Part shown: positions 6,529 to 13,626 of the stretch, piece after piece
Numbering within the stretch: position 1 is the first letter of the stretch
How the letters are laid out: each line of letters begins with the position of its first letter
Assembly: GCA_013335275.1 (NCBI GenBank)
Contig: JAAXVX010000007.1
Coordinates: forward strand, 1-13,626
Source of the DNA: Bacteroidales bacterium
GTDB lineage: Bacteria > Bacteroidota > Bacteroidia > Bacteroidales > UBA932
Length of the DNA: 13,626 bases
Direction of reading: 5' to 3'
Notes under the pieces: generated by a model
Told to the model about the DNA's origin: nothing
What the model saw: only the letters and a program-made list of their open reading frames with translations
Database searches by the model: none
Position numbers and translations under genes: made by a program

Positions 6529-8118
6529 TTACTTAGCCCACCAAAGTTTAGTATTGTATTTGTCACCACCTATACTGGTAGCAGCAGCTTCAACATTAGC
6601 TTTGTTAAGGGTATATTCATTTGAATCATAAAGCAGACGAGGAACGATATCTGTACCTGTAGGATTAGATACTACAAACGCAATTGTTCCGTTTGTAAGT
6701 TCATTAGGTTTAACAATTGATTTAGGGAAACCTGTTCTGCGATATTCACTCCATGCTTCAAAACCTTGAGTAAACAAGTGGATATACTTTTGAGTAAGTA
6801 CAATTTCTTGTTTACCTGCGGTAGTAGCGGCATCGAATTTAGCAAGAACACCGGTTATATATGCATCAACTGCAGCATTGTAAACATCGGCTGTACCATA
6901 TTCATCTGCGGCTTTAACACCCCATTGTTCGAAAGATGCTCTCATGGCAGCTTCAAAAGAAGCCTTATCCCAATCATTCACTTCACATTTCATGAATTCA
7001 ACAGTTGCATAGTCAATAAATACTGACCAGAAGTCTGCCTGAACGATAAGCGGAGAAGGTAATCTGTATAAGCTGATAACTTTAGTTGTATTTGAAGCAA
7101 CAAATTGTTTTGTGTCTGCATCAGACATTCCGTAAGGAACGCCCATTGTCCTTCCTACATTATAGTTAGAGGCTCCGATAAAGATTCTGAAACGTGGGTC
7201 AACAAGCCCTCCAAAAGGATTTGTATAACCTTTATCTGTATCATTTACACCATTTAACAAACCTACGAATTGTTTGGTAAGAGTAAAGTCATTCCTCTTG
7301 CCTACAATAAATCCGTTATAGATAGGGGCTTCGTTAGGAGCACCAGGACCTGAAAACTGGATAATTGCGTTATCATCATTCGATTCCATAACACCCTCAG
7401 CTATAATAGCTTTGGCAACTGTTTTCCAGTCAGATTTAACATTTGATTGACGAACAACCAGTCTTAGACGAAGTGAGTTACCAAACTTGATCCATTTGTC
7501 AATATCGCCACCAAACATTACATCACCTTGTGTCCATCCCTTTTGAGCTGTCTTAAGAGCATCAACTGCTGTTTTTGCATCTGCCAGAAGTTTAGGGAAA
7601 AGAGTACTTTGTTTGTCATATTTTGGCTGGAGAATTGTACCAATTTGTAAAGCTTCGGTGTAAGGAACGTCTCCAAATGTTTCTGCAAGCATCTCAACGG
7701 CCCAGATTATCATCAGTTTTGAGGTAGCAATCTGAACTGCATTGTCACCATATACCGACATAGCGGCTTTGGTATCAGCATTTGTGTTAAGATTGATGAT
7801 ATCCTGGAAATTCTGGAGATTAAAATATGTATTCCTTGAGAATGCATCAGTTGTTCCCTGTCTGAAGATATATCTGTCTTCGGAAGTGTAGTTTCTTTGT
7901 GCCCAGTACTGCGCACACAAAAGAGACTGGCGGCCTGAATTCCAAACATCAAATGTATTGTACCCCAATTGTCTTTGAGCATATGTCAAAACATAAGGAG
8001 TAGGAACCTTTGTTGTTGAGTTGGGGCTGTTGTTGATTTCATCAAAGTTTTTGTCACAGCCTGTTAATAAAATAGGCAGTGCCAAAAGAGCATAAAATAG
8101 TTTTTTTATTGTATTCAT
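6529..8118 (-). CDS. SusD/RagB-like nutrient-binding outer-membrane lipoprotein
   Basis: A 529-residue SusD-like protein of the SusD-like_2/RagB type, the surface lipoprotein lid that works with SusC. The signal peptide ends in LLTGC with the lipidated Cys at 21, followed by DKNFDEINNSPN, a typical start for this subgroup. Helical repeat-like segments follow (for example IATSKLMIIWAVEMLAETFGDVPYTEAL), and near the C-terminus is the characteristic QGFEAWSEYRRTGFP. An ATG three codons upstream (8127) is also in frame. I prefer 8118 because AGGAG at 8128-8132 lies 9 bases before it, while the 8127 ATG touches the AGGAG with no spacing. The gene begins 19 bases after the SusC stop and ends before a strong terminator. 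No glycosidase or peptidase gene is adjacent, so the substrate is unknown. Confidence 0.95.
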   Translation of the reverse strand: MNTIKKLFYALLALPILLTGCDKNFDEINNSPNSTTKVPTPYVLTYAQRQLGYNTFDVWNSGRQSLLCAQYWAQRNYTSEDRYIFRQGTTDAFSRNTYFNLQNFQDIINLNTNADTKAAMSVYGDNAVQIATSKLMIIWAVEMLAETFGDVPYTEALQIGTILQPKYDKQSTLFPKLLADAKTAVDALKTAQKGWTQGDVMFGGDIDKWIKFGNSLRLRLVVRQSNVKSDWKTVAKAIIAEGVMESNDDNAIIQFSGPGAPNEAPIYNGFIVGKRNDFTLTKQFVGLLNGVNDTDKGYTNPFGGLVDPRFRIFIGASNYNVGRTMGVPYGMSDADTKQFVASNTTKVISLYRLPSPLIVQADFWSVFIDYATVEFMKCEVNDWDKASFEAAMRASFEQWGVKAADEYGTADVYNAAVDAYITGVLAKFDAATTAGKQEIVLTQKYIHLFTQGFEAWSEYRRTGFPKSIVKPNELTNGTIAFVVSNPTGTDIVPRLLYDSNEYTLNKANVEAAATSIGGDKYNTKLWWAK

Positions 8119-8127
8119 ATATAGCAT

Positions 8128-8132
8128 CTCCT
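8128..8132 (-). promoter_or_regulatory. Shine-Dalgarno site deciding the susD-like start
   Basis: AGGAG on the minus strand lies 9 bases upstream of the ATG at 8118 and directly against another in-frame ATG at 8127. It is the only clear ribosome-binding site found in front of a gene in this window; the others have AT-rich leaders, as is common in Bacteroidetes. It could support strong independent initiation of SusD behind SusC. Confidence 0.65.
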
Positions 8133-8137
8133 ATTAT

Positions 8138-11100
8138 TTAAAAGTTAAAGCTTAGGCTGAAACCATAAGATCTTGTTGATGGAATATATCCACCCTCAAT
8201 ACCTTGTGCGTTAGATCCGGCCATTTGTAGATATTCAGGATCAAAGTGCTGAGTAGCAGCTCCGAAAATAGCCAGATTACGGCCAAAAGCAGATACACGC
8301 AGTTGTTTGATAGGACCAGTGAATTTAGAAGGAACGGTATAACCTAAACGAACTTCGCGAAGTTTAATGTAATCTGTACTGAATACGTTACTTTCGTCAT
8401 TTTGGTCATAGTGATAAACACCCCATGATTCTGCATCAAGTGCTGAAGTATTTTTTACAGGAGTAGTTGAAACGGCACCTGCAGCAGTTGTATAGACGAA
8501 TTTCTTTGTAGCGGCGTCATATTTACCATAGTAACCATCAATAGTAACACCTTTATCACGAATGTCTATACCATCCTGAATTGCTGTTTCTGCAAGCAGA
8601 CCAGAGTACATACCCCACATGTAAGATGTGTAGTACATATGTCCGCCTCTTTGCATATCAATCAGAATACTCATGTCAAATCCTTTAAAGCTGAATGAGT
8701 TTGTCAAACCTGCTGTGAAATTAGGTGTAGCATTTCCGATAGGTTTTATTGGAGTTGCTGCATAATAACCTGTTGAAGGATTGATAAGTTTGTTGCCAGC
8801 ATCGTCATATACAAAGCCGGTACCATAAATAACCGGATAAGAAGAGCCGGTGAATGCACCTGATTTAACACGGAACGGAGCATTTTGCAGGTTCAGGTAA
8901 TCAAGACCTTCTGCAATGGAAACAACTTCATTCTTAAGTGTTGAAGCGTTAAGCTGAATATCCCATGTAAAATTGGTTGTCTTAACAGGAACAAGGTTAA
9001 GGGTTAATTCAAAACCACTGTTGTTCATCTGACCTGAGTTAATATACTTGCTTGTATATCCTGTTGCACCTGAAACCATAACCGGAACGATTTGGTCGTA
9101 AGTGTTTTTCTGATAGTAAGAAGCATCAAAACCAATGCGGTTGTCAAGGAAACGGGCTTCTAAACCAACTTCCCATGATTTTGTTGTTTCCGGCTTAAGG
9201 TTAATGTTTGAAAGTGTTGTAGGCAAATTATAACGAGGATCTGAACCTTTACCAAATGCACCACCAGTAGATGCGGTATAGTAAGATTCGAGGTTATAAG
9301 GGTCGGTGTCATTACCAACTTGTGCCCAACCACCGCGTAATTTCGCAAAACTCAACCAGCTAAATTCTTTAACAGCATCAAGTGATGTAAGAACAAAACT
9401 TAAGTTAACTGATGGGTAGAAATACGAACGGTTGCTTGCAGGAAGAGTAGATGACCAGTCATTTCTCGCTGTGATATCCAGATATACAAACTGATTGTAG
9501 TCTAAAGTCACATTACCGAAAATTGAGTTAATTCTCTTATTTGTTTTTGTATCATAAACCGTTGCTTTTGTAGCAGAGTTCGAAAGATTGTAAAGATTAG
9601 GAATAAGCAGACCACCAACGGTGATTCCGCCTGTTCTCCAAGACTTCCTGTCTGAACTTGAGCCCCCTACCAAAGCAGAAACTCCCATTTTATCATTCAT
9701 AAACCTCTTGTTGAAGTTTGCAAACAATTCAGTTGTAACTTCAAGAGCTTCACGATTGTCAAGATAGTATTCAGATGTTGCCTGTGAACCAACTGCATAT
9801 CTCTCTTCCATTGAAAGGTTGAAATAGTCCAAACCAACACGGCCTGTAATTTTAAACCAGTCTGTAAGTTTAAGATTTATACCTGCGTTCCCATAAATAC
9901 GGTTCCTGCGGTCATTTTGGTAGTTTTTGTAAGCTGACCAGAATGGGTTGTCTGTATAAAGAGGAGTGCCATCGTCATAAGCAGACCTGTTCCATGTGCG
10001 CTGGCTTCCGTCAGGATTCTCATAAGACCTGAGGGCTTTATAGTCCAAAGATGTCTGAGACCACTGCCACATTTTCTGAACAGGGTTTCTGTCGCCGTAT
10101 CCAGTTTCCGGACGGCCCAGTGTATTGTTATTTACATAGTTCATTGCAGCCCATCCGTCCAGATATTTATTAAAGACAGAAGTACCACTGAAACTTACTG
10201 TGTTTCTTTTCAAATGGCTGTTTGGAGTAATACCGGTTATATCACTGTTTGTATATGACATCCTGAATGATCCTACTTCACTGCTTTTTGCAAGCTGAAT
10301 ATTGTTTGTGAAGTTTACACCACTTTGGAAATAAGTCATATAGTCGTTTTCAGGATAAATCCAAGGTCTTTCAACCAAATAGTTTGCAGTATCCCAAGAA
10401 TCGAATGCATTCCAGTGGAGTACCTTAATACTTGCGTTGTACTTAGGACCCCAGCTTTCGTCTGTTCCATAGTCAACAGTTCTGTAGGTTTTGCCTCCAA
10501 TAGATGCTGTGAGGAAACCATCAAGTGTACCTGCGCCTGAATAAGCATAACCTGCACCATACTCTTTCTGGAGTTTTGGTACATAGGCAGCCCTGTCAAT
10601 AGTAACTGATGAGTTTACACTCACGCCAAAAGTTTTTTGAGCTGCTTTAGCTTTCTTTGTTGTTACCATAACAACACCGTTAGCTGCTCTTGAACCGTAA
10701 AGTGCAGTTGCGGAAGCACCTTTAAGAACGGACATTGATTCAATATCGTCCGGGTTAAGGTCTCCTGCTAGGTTACCCATGTCATATCCGCCACCACCTG
10801 TAGCACCATATGAAAAGTCGGCGTTGCTGATTGGAATACCGTCAACAACAAACAACGGCTGGTTGTTACCTGTTAGAGATGTGTTACCGCGAACATTGAT
10901 CTTGGCACCACCACCCATTTGACCAGAAGCGGCAGAGATCTGAACACCTGCTACACGGCCTGAGAGGGCAGAAACAACATTTGATGTACGAACTTTTTGA
11001 AGTTCATCTCCTTTTACATCTTGAACGGCATAACCCAAAGCTTTCTTTTCACGAGAAATACCAAGGGCAGTTACAACAAGTTCATCAATCCGGATGGCGT

Positions 11101-11413
11101 CTTCTTCAAGAACCATTTCTACGTAGGCTCTTCCATTAAGAGCTACCTCGATTGTTTTGTAACCGATAGAACTAACGATTAGAGCGCCGTTGCTCGGAAC
11201 GTTATTTAAGGTAAAGGTACCGTTTTCAGCAGTGTTAGTTGCTGTAGTTGTTCCTTTAAGAACAACGGTAACAAAACCTAAGGGCTGTCCATTTACATCT
11301 ATTACCTTACCGGTAACGCGTACCTGTGCCCATGAATACACTCCTACGGTGAGGAGCAGCAGAGTTAAAGCAAATAGCTTGCTCACCCCTTTTAAATGCT
11401 CTTTTACATTCAT
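8138..11413 (-). CDS. SusC/RagA-family TonB-linked outer-membrane transporter
   Basis: A 1091-residue SusC-family protein, the TonB-driven outer-membrane channel of a SusCD pair. The signal peptide covers about 1-29 (ending SWA before Q30), the carboxypeptidase-like regulatory domain about 31-105, a TonB-box-like DELVVTALG about 110-118, the plug about 120-252 and a large beta-barrel to the C-terminal Phe (FSLSFNF). The plug has the family signatures ALSGRVAGVQI, QPLFVVDGIPI and SVLKGASATALYGSRAANGVVMV. There is no STN domain between the signal peptide and the regulatory domain, so this transporter is not built to signal through FecR, unlike the receptor at 2649-5093. The ATG at 11413 has no Shine-Dalgarno site. 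It is transcribed with the susD-like gene from a predicted promoter at 11472-11501. The substrate cannot be assigned. Confidence 0.97.
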   Translation of the reverse strand: MNVKEHLKGVSKLFALTLLLLTVGVYSWAQVRVTGKVIDVNGQPLGFVTVVLKGTTTATNTAENGTFTLNNVPSNGALIVSSIGYKTIEVALNGRAYVEMVLEEDAIRIDELVVTALGISREKKALGYAVQDVKGDELQKVRTSNVVSALSGRVAGVQISAASGQMGGGAKINVRGNTSLTGNNQPLFVVDGIPISNADFSYGATGGGGYDMGNLAGDLNPDDIESMSVLKGASATALYGSRAANGVVMVTTKKAKAAQKTFGVSVNSSVTIDRAAYVPKLQKEYGAGYAYSGAGTLDGFLTASIGGKTYRTVDYGTDESWGPKYNASIKVLHWNAFDSWDTANYLVERPWIYPENDYMTYFQSGVNFTNNIQLAKSSEVGSFRMSYTNSDITGITPNSHLKRNTVSFSGTSVFNKYLDGWAAMNYVNNNTLGRPETGYGDRNPVQKMWQWSQTSLDYKALRSYENPDGSQRTWNRSAYDDGTPLYTDNPFWSAYKNYQNDRRNRIYGNAGINLKLTDWFKITGRVGLDYFNLSMEERYAVGSQATSEYYLDNREALEVTTELFANFNKRFMNDKMGVSALVGGSSSDRKSWRTGGITVGGLLIPNLYNLSNSATKATVYDTKTNKRINSIFGNVTLDYNQFVYLDITARNDWSSTLPASNRSYFYPSVNLSFVLTSLDAVKEFSWLSFAKLRGGWAQVGNDTDPYNLESYYTASTGGAFGKGSDPRYNLPTTLSNINLKPETTKSWEVGLEARFLDNRIGFDASYYQKNTYDQIVPVMVSGATGYTSKYINSGQMNNSGFELTLNLVPVKTTNFTWDIQLNASTLKNEVVSIAEGLDYLNLQNAPFRVKSGAFTGSSYPVIYGTGFVYDDAGNKLINPSTGYYAATPIKPIGNATPNFTAGLTNSFSFKGFDMSILIDMQRGGHMYYTSYMWGMYSGLLAETAIQDGIDIRDKGVTIDGYYGKYDAATKKFVYTTAAGAVSTTPVKNTSALDAESWGVYHYDQNDESNVFSTDYIKLREVRLGYTVPSKFTGPIKQLRVSAFGRNLAIFGAATQHFDPEYLQMAGSNAQGIEGGYIPSTRSYGFSLSFNF

Positions 11414-11447
11414 AAAACAGTTTTTAGTTTAGTTTGAAATTTAGGTG

Positions 11448-11473
11448 ACCTTATTTTGACATAAGGTGAGACA
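11448..11473. repeat. Composite repeat copy 1 at the predicted susC transcription start
   Basis: On the plus strand this is a perfect inverted repeat ACCTTAT-N6-ATAAGGT (11448-11467) running into TGAGACA (11467-11473). A near-identical composite lies at 11562-11588. Copy 1 overlaps the end of the predicted -7 box and the expected transcription start, so it could be an operator; the hairpin could also form in the 5' leader of the susC mRNA. Confidence 0.5.
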
Positions 11474-11501
11474 AATTTAAGAAAATAATTTTCATATCAA
11501 A
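11472..11501 (-). promoter_or_regulatory. Predicted housekeeping promoter of susCD
   Basis: On the minus strand a -33-like TTTG (11501 to 11498) is followed after 18 bases by TAAATTTG (11479 to 11472), matching the Bacteroidetes -7 consensus TAnnTTTG. The start would lie near 11465, leaving a leader of roughly 50 bases before the ATG at 11413. The spacing is close to, perhaps one base shorter than, the usual value. Confidence 0.6.
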
Positions 11502-11561
11502 GTAATTTGAATGAAAGTTATATGCATTAGATGTAAATATTTAGCAGATAAATTTGCATTT

Positions 11562-11588
11562 CTTATTATATATTATAAGGCTGAGACA
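11562..11588. repeat. Composite repeat copy 2 upstream of the susC promoter
   Basis: On the plus strand CTTAT-N8-ATAAG (11562-11579) is an 18-base near-palindrome with one central mismatched pair. It runs into ATAAGGCTGAGACA (11575-11588), which equals the ATAAGGTGAGACA of copy 1 with one extra C. The copies are in the same orientation, 114-115 bases apart, with the predicted -33/-7 boxes between them. The rest of the 259-base gap 11414-11672 is AT-rich, with no further feature I can support. Confidence 0.5.
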
Positions 11589-11672
11589 TCATTTTGGTTT
11601 TGATATCATACTTTTTTTCACATATGATAATTTATAAGAAATTCAGTAGAAAAATCAGAAAAAAAGCGAAAC

Positions 11673-12836
11673 CTACTGATTTTCACTCACAGATTTTCTA
11701 TACTGACCGGGAGTCTGTCCCGTTGCTTTTTTAAATGCACGGAGCAAAGAGTTAACTGATGCAAATCCAGACTCTTCTGCAATAAAATCAAGTACATAGA
11801 GATTATTTTCCTGAAGCAGCTTTTTTGCGTAAACAACTCTGTAACTATTTATTAAATCGGAAAATGTTGTTCCGAAGTCCAGATTCACAATATTTGAAAT
11901 ATATGATCTGTTCGTATTGAGTTCAGATGACACATCTGTGATTCTTAAATCGGTTTTACGGTAGAATTCCCGCTCGGTTAAAAGTTTTATAAGGTCCCTC
12001 TTTATTTTATCTCTGGTTTTCTCCTGTACAGAAAGGCAGCTCTCTTTGGGAATAACCTTAAACATCATATCTTTCCTGAAGTCCCGGATGGAATGTGTCT
12101 GTTTAAACCCAAGAAAACCAATCGAAAACAGCATTATGCTGAAAACAAAAGACGGTATGGCCAAGAGTGCGGCAGATTCTGCGAAATAAGCTCTCCCTAT
12201 TATTCCGGATATAATGGCAAAGATTCCTGTCAGGATCATTATAATAGTCATCAACCTGACCCATGTTAAATTTCTGCCCTCGGTAGACGAGTAAAACTCT
12301 TCAATGTTCCTGTTGTATTCCGTAATATGTTTCCTGCTGTAGTAGATAAATGGAACGACCTGGACAAGAAAGGTAACTCTTCCGGCCTTGTAGATAATTT
12401 CACCGGCCATTCCCATTGGGGAGAAGATGAAATCTACTTTTTCCTTGTATATAACCTTACGGGCCAGCTCCCTCAGCTCCTGCCCGTCCAGCAAAGAATA
12501 AATTACAGCAAGGCATGCTCCGAAAAAAAATGCGGGAATCAATGTCCACAAAACAAACGGATTAAAGTCAAAATCTTTGGAAAGAAGCCGGATGTAAATA
12601 TAAAAAAGAGGAAAAACAGACAAAGACGAAAAAGTGTATAAGGGATCGATCATCATATAAAACCGCTCACTTGACGAAAAGAAAACTACATGGGAAAAAT
12701 AGAGAATGGTAGAAACGGCCATAAAAATTCCCAATGCAGTCTTTGCCTTGTCACTCTTCCCTGCGTCCAGCAGCAAAGCCACTGCCCAAAAAAAGCAGAC
12801 AAACATAGGCATATACAGGATTATGACTTCAGGCAT
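11673..12836 (-). CDS. Seven-helix membrane-anchored AraC-family transcriptional regulator
   Basis: A 387-residue protein with an integral-membrane N-terminal half and a DNA-binding C-terminal half. Seven hydrophobic segments are visible at about 5-24, 32-53, 65-85, 92-115, 148-166, 190-213 and 220-243. A linker of about 45 residues leads to an AraC-type double helix-turn-helix domain at about 290-382, with the family signature ESGFASVNSLLRAFKKATGQTPGQYR at its end. In this architecture a membrane sensor directly carries the DNA-binding domain, so no separate kinase is needed. The gene is divergent from the SIMPL gene (50-base gap, TATCTTTG -7 box at 12860-12867). It is followed 259 bases later by susC in the same orientation, which makes susCD the obvious candidate target. 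No periplasmic ligand domain is present, so the signal is unknown. No strong terminator follows its stop. Confidence 0.93.
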   Translation of the reverse strand: MPEVIILYMPMFVCFFWAVALLLDAGKSDKAKTALGIFMAVSTILYFSHVVFFSSSERFYMMIDPLYTFSSLSVFPLFYIYIRLLSKDFDFNPFVLWTLIPAFFFGACLAVIYSLLDGQELRELARKVIYKEKVDFIFSPMGMAGEIIYKAGRVTFLVQVVPFIYYSRKHITEYNRNIEEFYSSTEGRNLTWVRLMTIIMILTGIFAIISGIIGRAYFAESAALLAIPSFVFSIMLFSIGFLGFKQTHSIRDFRKDMMFKVIPKESCLSVQEKTRDKIKRDLIKLLTEREFYRKTDLRITDVSSELNTNRSYISNIVNLDFGTTFSDLINSYRVVYAKKLLQENNLYVLDFIAEESGFASVNSLLRAFKKATGQTPGQYRKSVSENQ

Positions 12837-12844
12837 TATAATTG

Positions 12845-12852
12845 TATATTTG
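12845..12852 (+). promoter_or_regulatory. Predicted -7 box for the SIMPL-domain gene
   Basis: TATATTTG matches the Bacteroidetes consensus TAnnTTTG on the plus strand and would place the start near 12858, about 30 bases before the ATG at 12887. No clear -33 TTTG was found at the right distance, so support rests on the -7 box and its position. Confidence 0.45.
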
Positions 12853-12859
12853 TCAATAC

Positions 12860-12867
12860 CAAAGATA
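12860..12867 (-). promoter_or_regulatory. Predicted -7 box for the AraC-type regulator gene
   Basis: On the minus strand TATCTTTG matches TAnnTTTG and would start transcription about 17-20 bases before the ATG at 12836. It lies only 7 bases from the oppositely directed -7 box at 12845-12852, so the two promoters overlap face to face. The -33 region is only partially matched. Confidence 0.45.
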
Positions 12868-12886
12868 AAAATTTTTACAATTTATT

Positions 12887-13582
12887 ATGAAAAGAATTAC
12901 ATTACTCATTTCGGCGCTATTCTTCTTTATGGCCGGTATGGCCCAGGAAAAGAACTTTATTGACTGCAACTATATTGAGATTACAGGAAGGGCCCAAACA
13001 GAGGTGGCTCCCGATGAAATTTATCTTAACATAACAATTAACGAGAAAGAAAATAAAGGAAAGGTATCTCTCGAAAAACAGGAAAAGGACATGTTTAAGA
13101 AGCTTACCTCACTTAATATTGATCTGGAAAAGAACATGACAGTTCTGGACATGAATAGTTTTTACGAAAAATATATTCTCAAAAAAGACAAGATACTTAT
13201 TACTAAATCCTATATTTTAAAAGTAGGTTCGGCAGATATGACTGCAAAGGTTTTTGCAGCACTGGAAGAGGCAGGAATTTCAGATGTAAATATTGCAAAA
13301 ACAGCTCTGAGCAATGTTGATGAAGTTCGCGACGGAGTAATGGAAAAGGCAGCTGCTAATGCAAAAGACAAAGCAGTATTGCTGGCAAACGCACTTGGCA
13401 GGAAGGTCGGAAAAGCAATTTTCATCCAAAACTACGACAACTATTCAATGCTGTTAAGAGGTGTGCAGCCGATGACAAAAATGTCCATGGCTGAAAGCGC
13501 CGATAGTTTTATTTCTCCTGTACTTGAATTTGAAAAGATTCGGTTTGAGCACACAGTATTGGTGCGGTTTGAGCTTGAGTAA
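12887..13582 (+). CDS. Exported SIMPL-domain (DUF541) protein
   Basis: A 231-residue protein with a signal peptide of about 19 residues (hydrophobic LLISALFFFMAGMA, probable cleavage before QEK). A SIMPL/DUF541 domain covers about 28-231. It opens with the family's ITGRAQTEVAPDEIYLNITI strand and loop, and the second half carries an Ala-rich helix (EKAAANAKDKAVLLANALGRKVGKA) typical of the family. There is no lipobox, so it is probably periplasmic or outer-membrane associated. The family (including the Brucella periplasmic protein BP26) is widespread but its biochemical role is not established. The gene is divergent from the AraC-type regulator. The 44 bases after its stop hold no gene or clear terminator. 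Confidence 0.9.
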   Translation: MKRITLLISALFFFMAGMAQEKNFIDCNYIEITGRAQTEVAPDEIYLNITINEKENKGKVSLEKQEKDMFKKLTSLNIDLEKNMTVLDMNSFYEKYILKKDKILITKSYILKVGSADMTAKVFAALEEAGISDVNIAKTALSNVDEVRDGVMEKAAANAKDKAVLLANALGRKVGKAIFIQNYDNYSMLLRGVQPMTKMSMAESADSFISPVLEFEKIRFEHTVLVRFELE

Positions 13583-13626
13583 TATAAAAAAGAAGGCAGG
13601 CATAGAAACTAACCCCCAATCTATAT

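Noticed and set aside
6529-11413. Polysaccharide utilisation locus
   Set aside because: Only the SusC and SusD genes are present; no carbohydrate-active enzyme or glycan sensor is in the window, so a glycan substrate cannot be claimed.
11549-11556. Plus-strand TAAATTTG matching the -7 consensus
   Set aside because: No plus-strand gene follows; the next downstream gene in that direction is beyond the antisense regulator gene. Likely chance in AT-rich DNA.
11651-11683. Inverted repeat AAAATCAG/CTGATTTT after the AraC-type regulator as a terminator
   Set aside because: The stem is almost all A-T with a 17-base loop and includes the stop codon region; too weak to call.
12706-12963. Plus-strand open frame spanning the divergent promoter region
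   Set aside because: It overlaps the regulator gene antisense and the start of the SIMPL gene out of frame; its product has no family features.

Overview
The window looks like a chromosomal segment from a Bacteroidetes bacterium, probably Bacteroidales-like. The evidence is a SusC/SusD pair, an ECF sigma/FecR/TonB-receptor cassette with an N-terminal STN domain on the receptor, lipoproteins with Bacteroidetes-style signal peptides, AT-rich intergenic DNA, an almost complete lack of Shine-Dalgarno sequences, and promoter elements of the TAnnTTTG type. I cannot assign a genus.

Layout from left to right. (1) Positions 1-1604 (+) hold the C-terminal part of a PAS-GAF sensor histidine kinase whose N-terminus lies outside the window. 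(2) Positions 1631-6433 (-) hold a surface-signalling locus read right to left: ECF sigma factor, FecR-type anti-sigma, STN-containing TonB-dependent receptor, and a DUF2202 (ferritin-like) lipoprotein, ending at an intrinsic terminator that faces the kinase gene. (3) Positions 6474-11501 (-) hold a separate SusC-SusD nutrient uptake operon with its own promoter and a strong terminator. This SusC has no STN domain, so it is not an obvious partner of the neighbouring FecR. (4) Positions 11673-12836 (-) hold a seven-helix membrane-anchored AraC-type regulator, which may control the susCD pair just downstream of it. (5) Positions 12887-13582 (+) hold a divergently transcribed exported SIMPL-domain protein.

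The most interesting signal is regulatory. The bipartite element GTAGGG-N16-CGGTATA occurs exactly twice that I can find, on the minus strand, with identical 16-base spacing: once directly in front of the sigma gene and once in front of the DUF2202 gene. It has the geometry of an ECF promoter. It suggests that the sigma factor activates its own operon and also the ferritin-like lipoprotein, tying the lipoprotein to the receptor signal. A second signal is a duplicated composite repeat (CTTAT-N6/8-ATAAGG-(C)-TGAGACA) whose copies flank the predicted susC promoter about 115 bp apart. This is the arrangement expected of paired operators for a looping regulator, and an AraC-family gene lies immediately upstream.

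No tRNA, rRNA, CRISPR array, insertion sequence or phage gene is visible. No gap between genes exceeds 300 bases.
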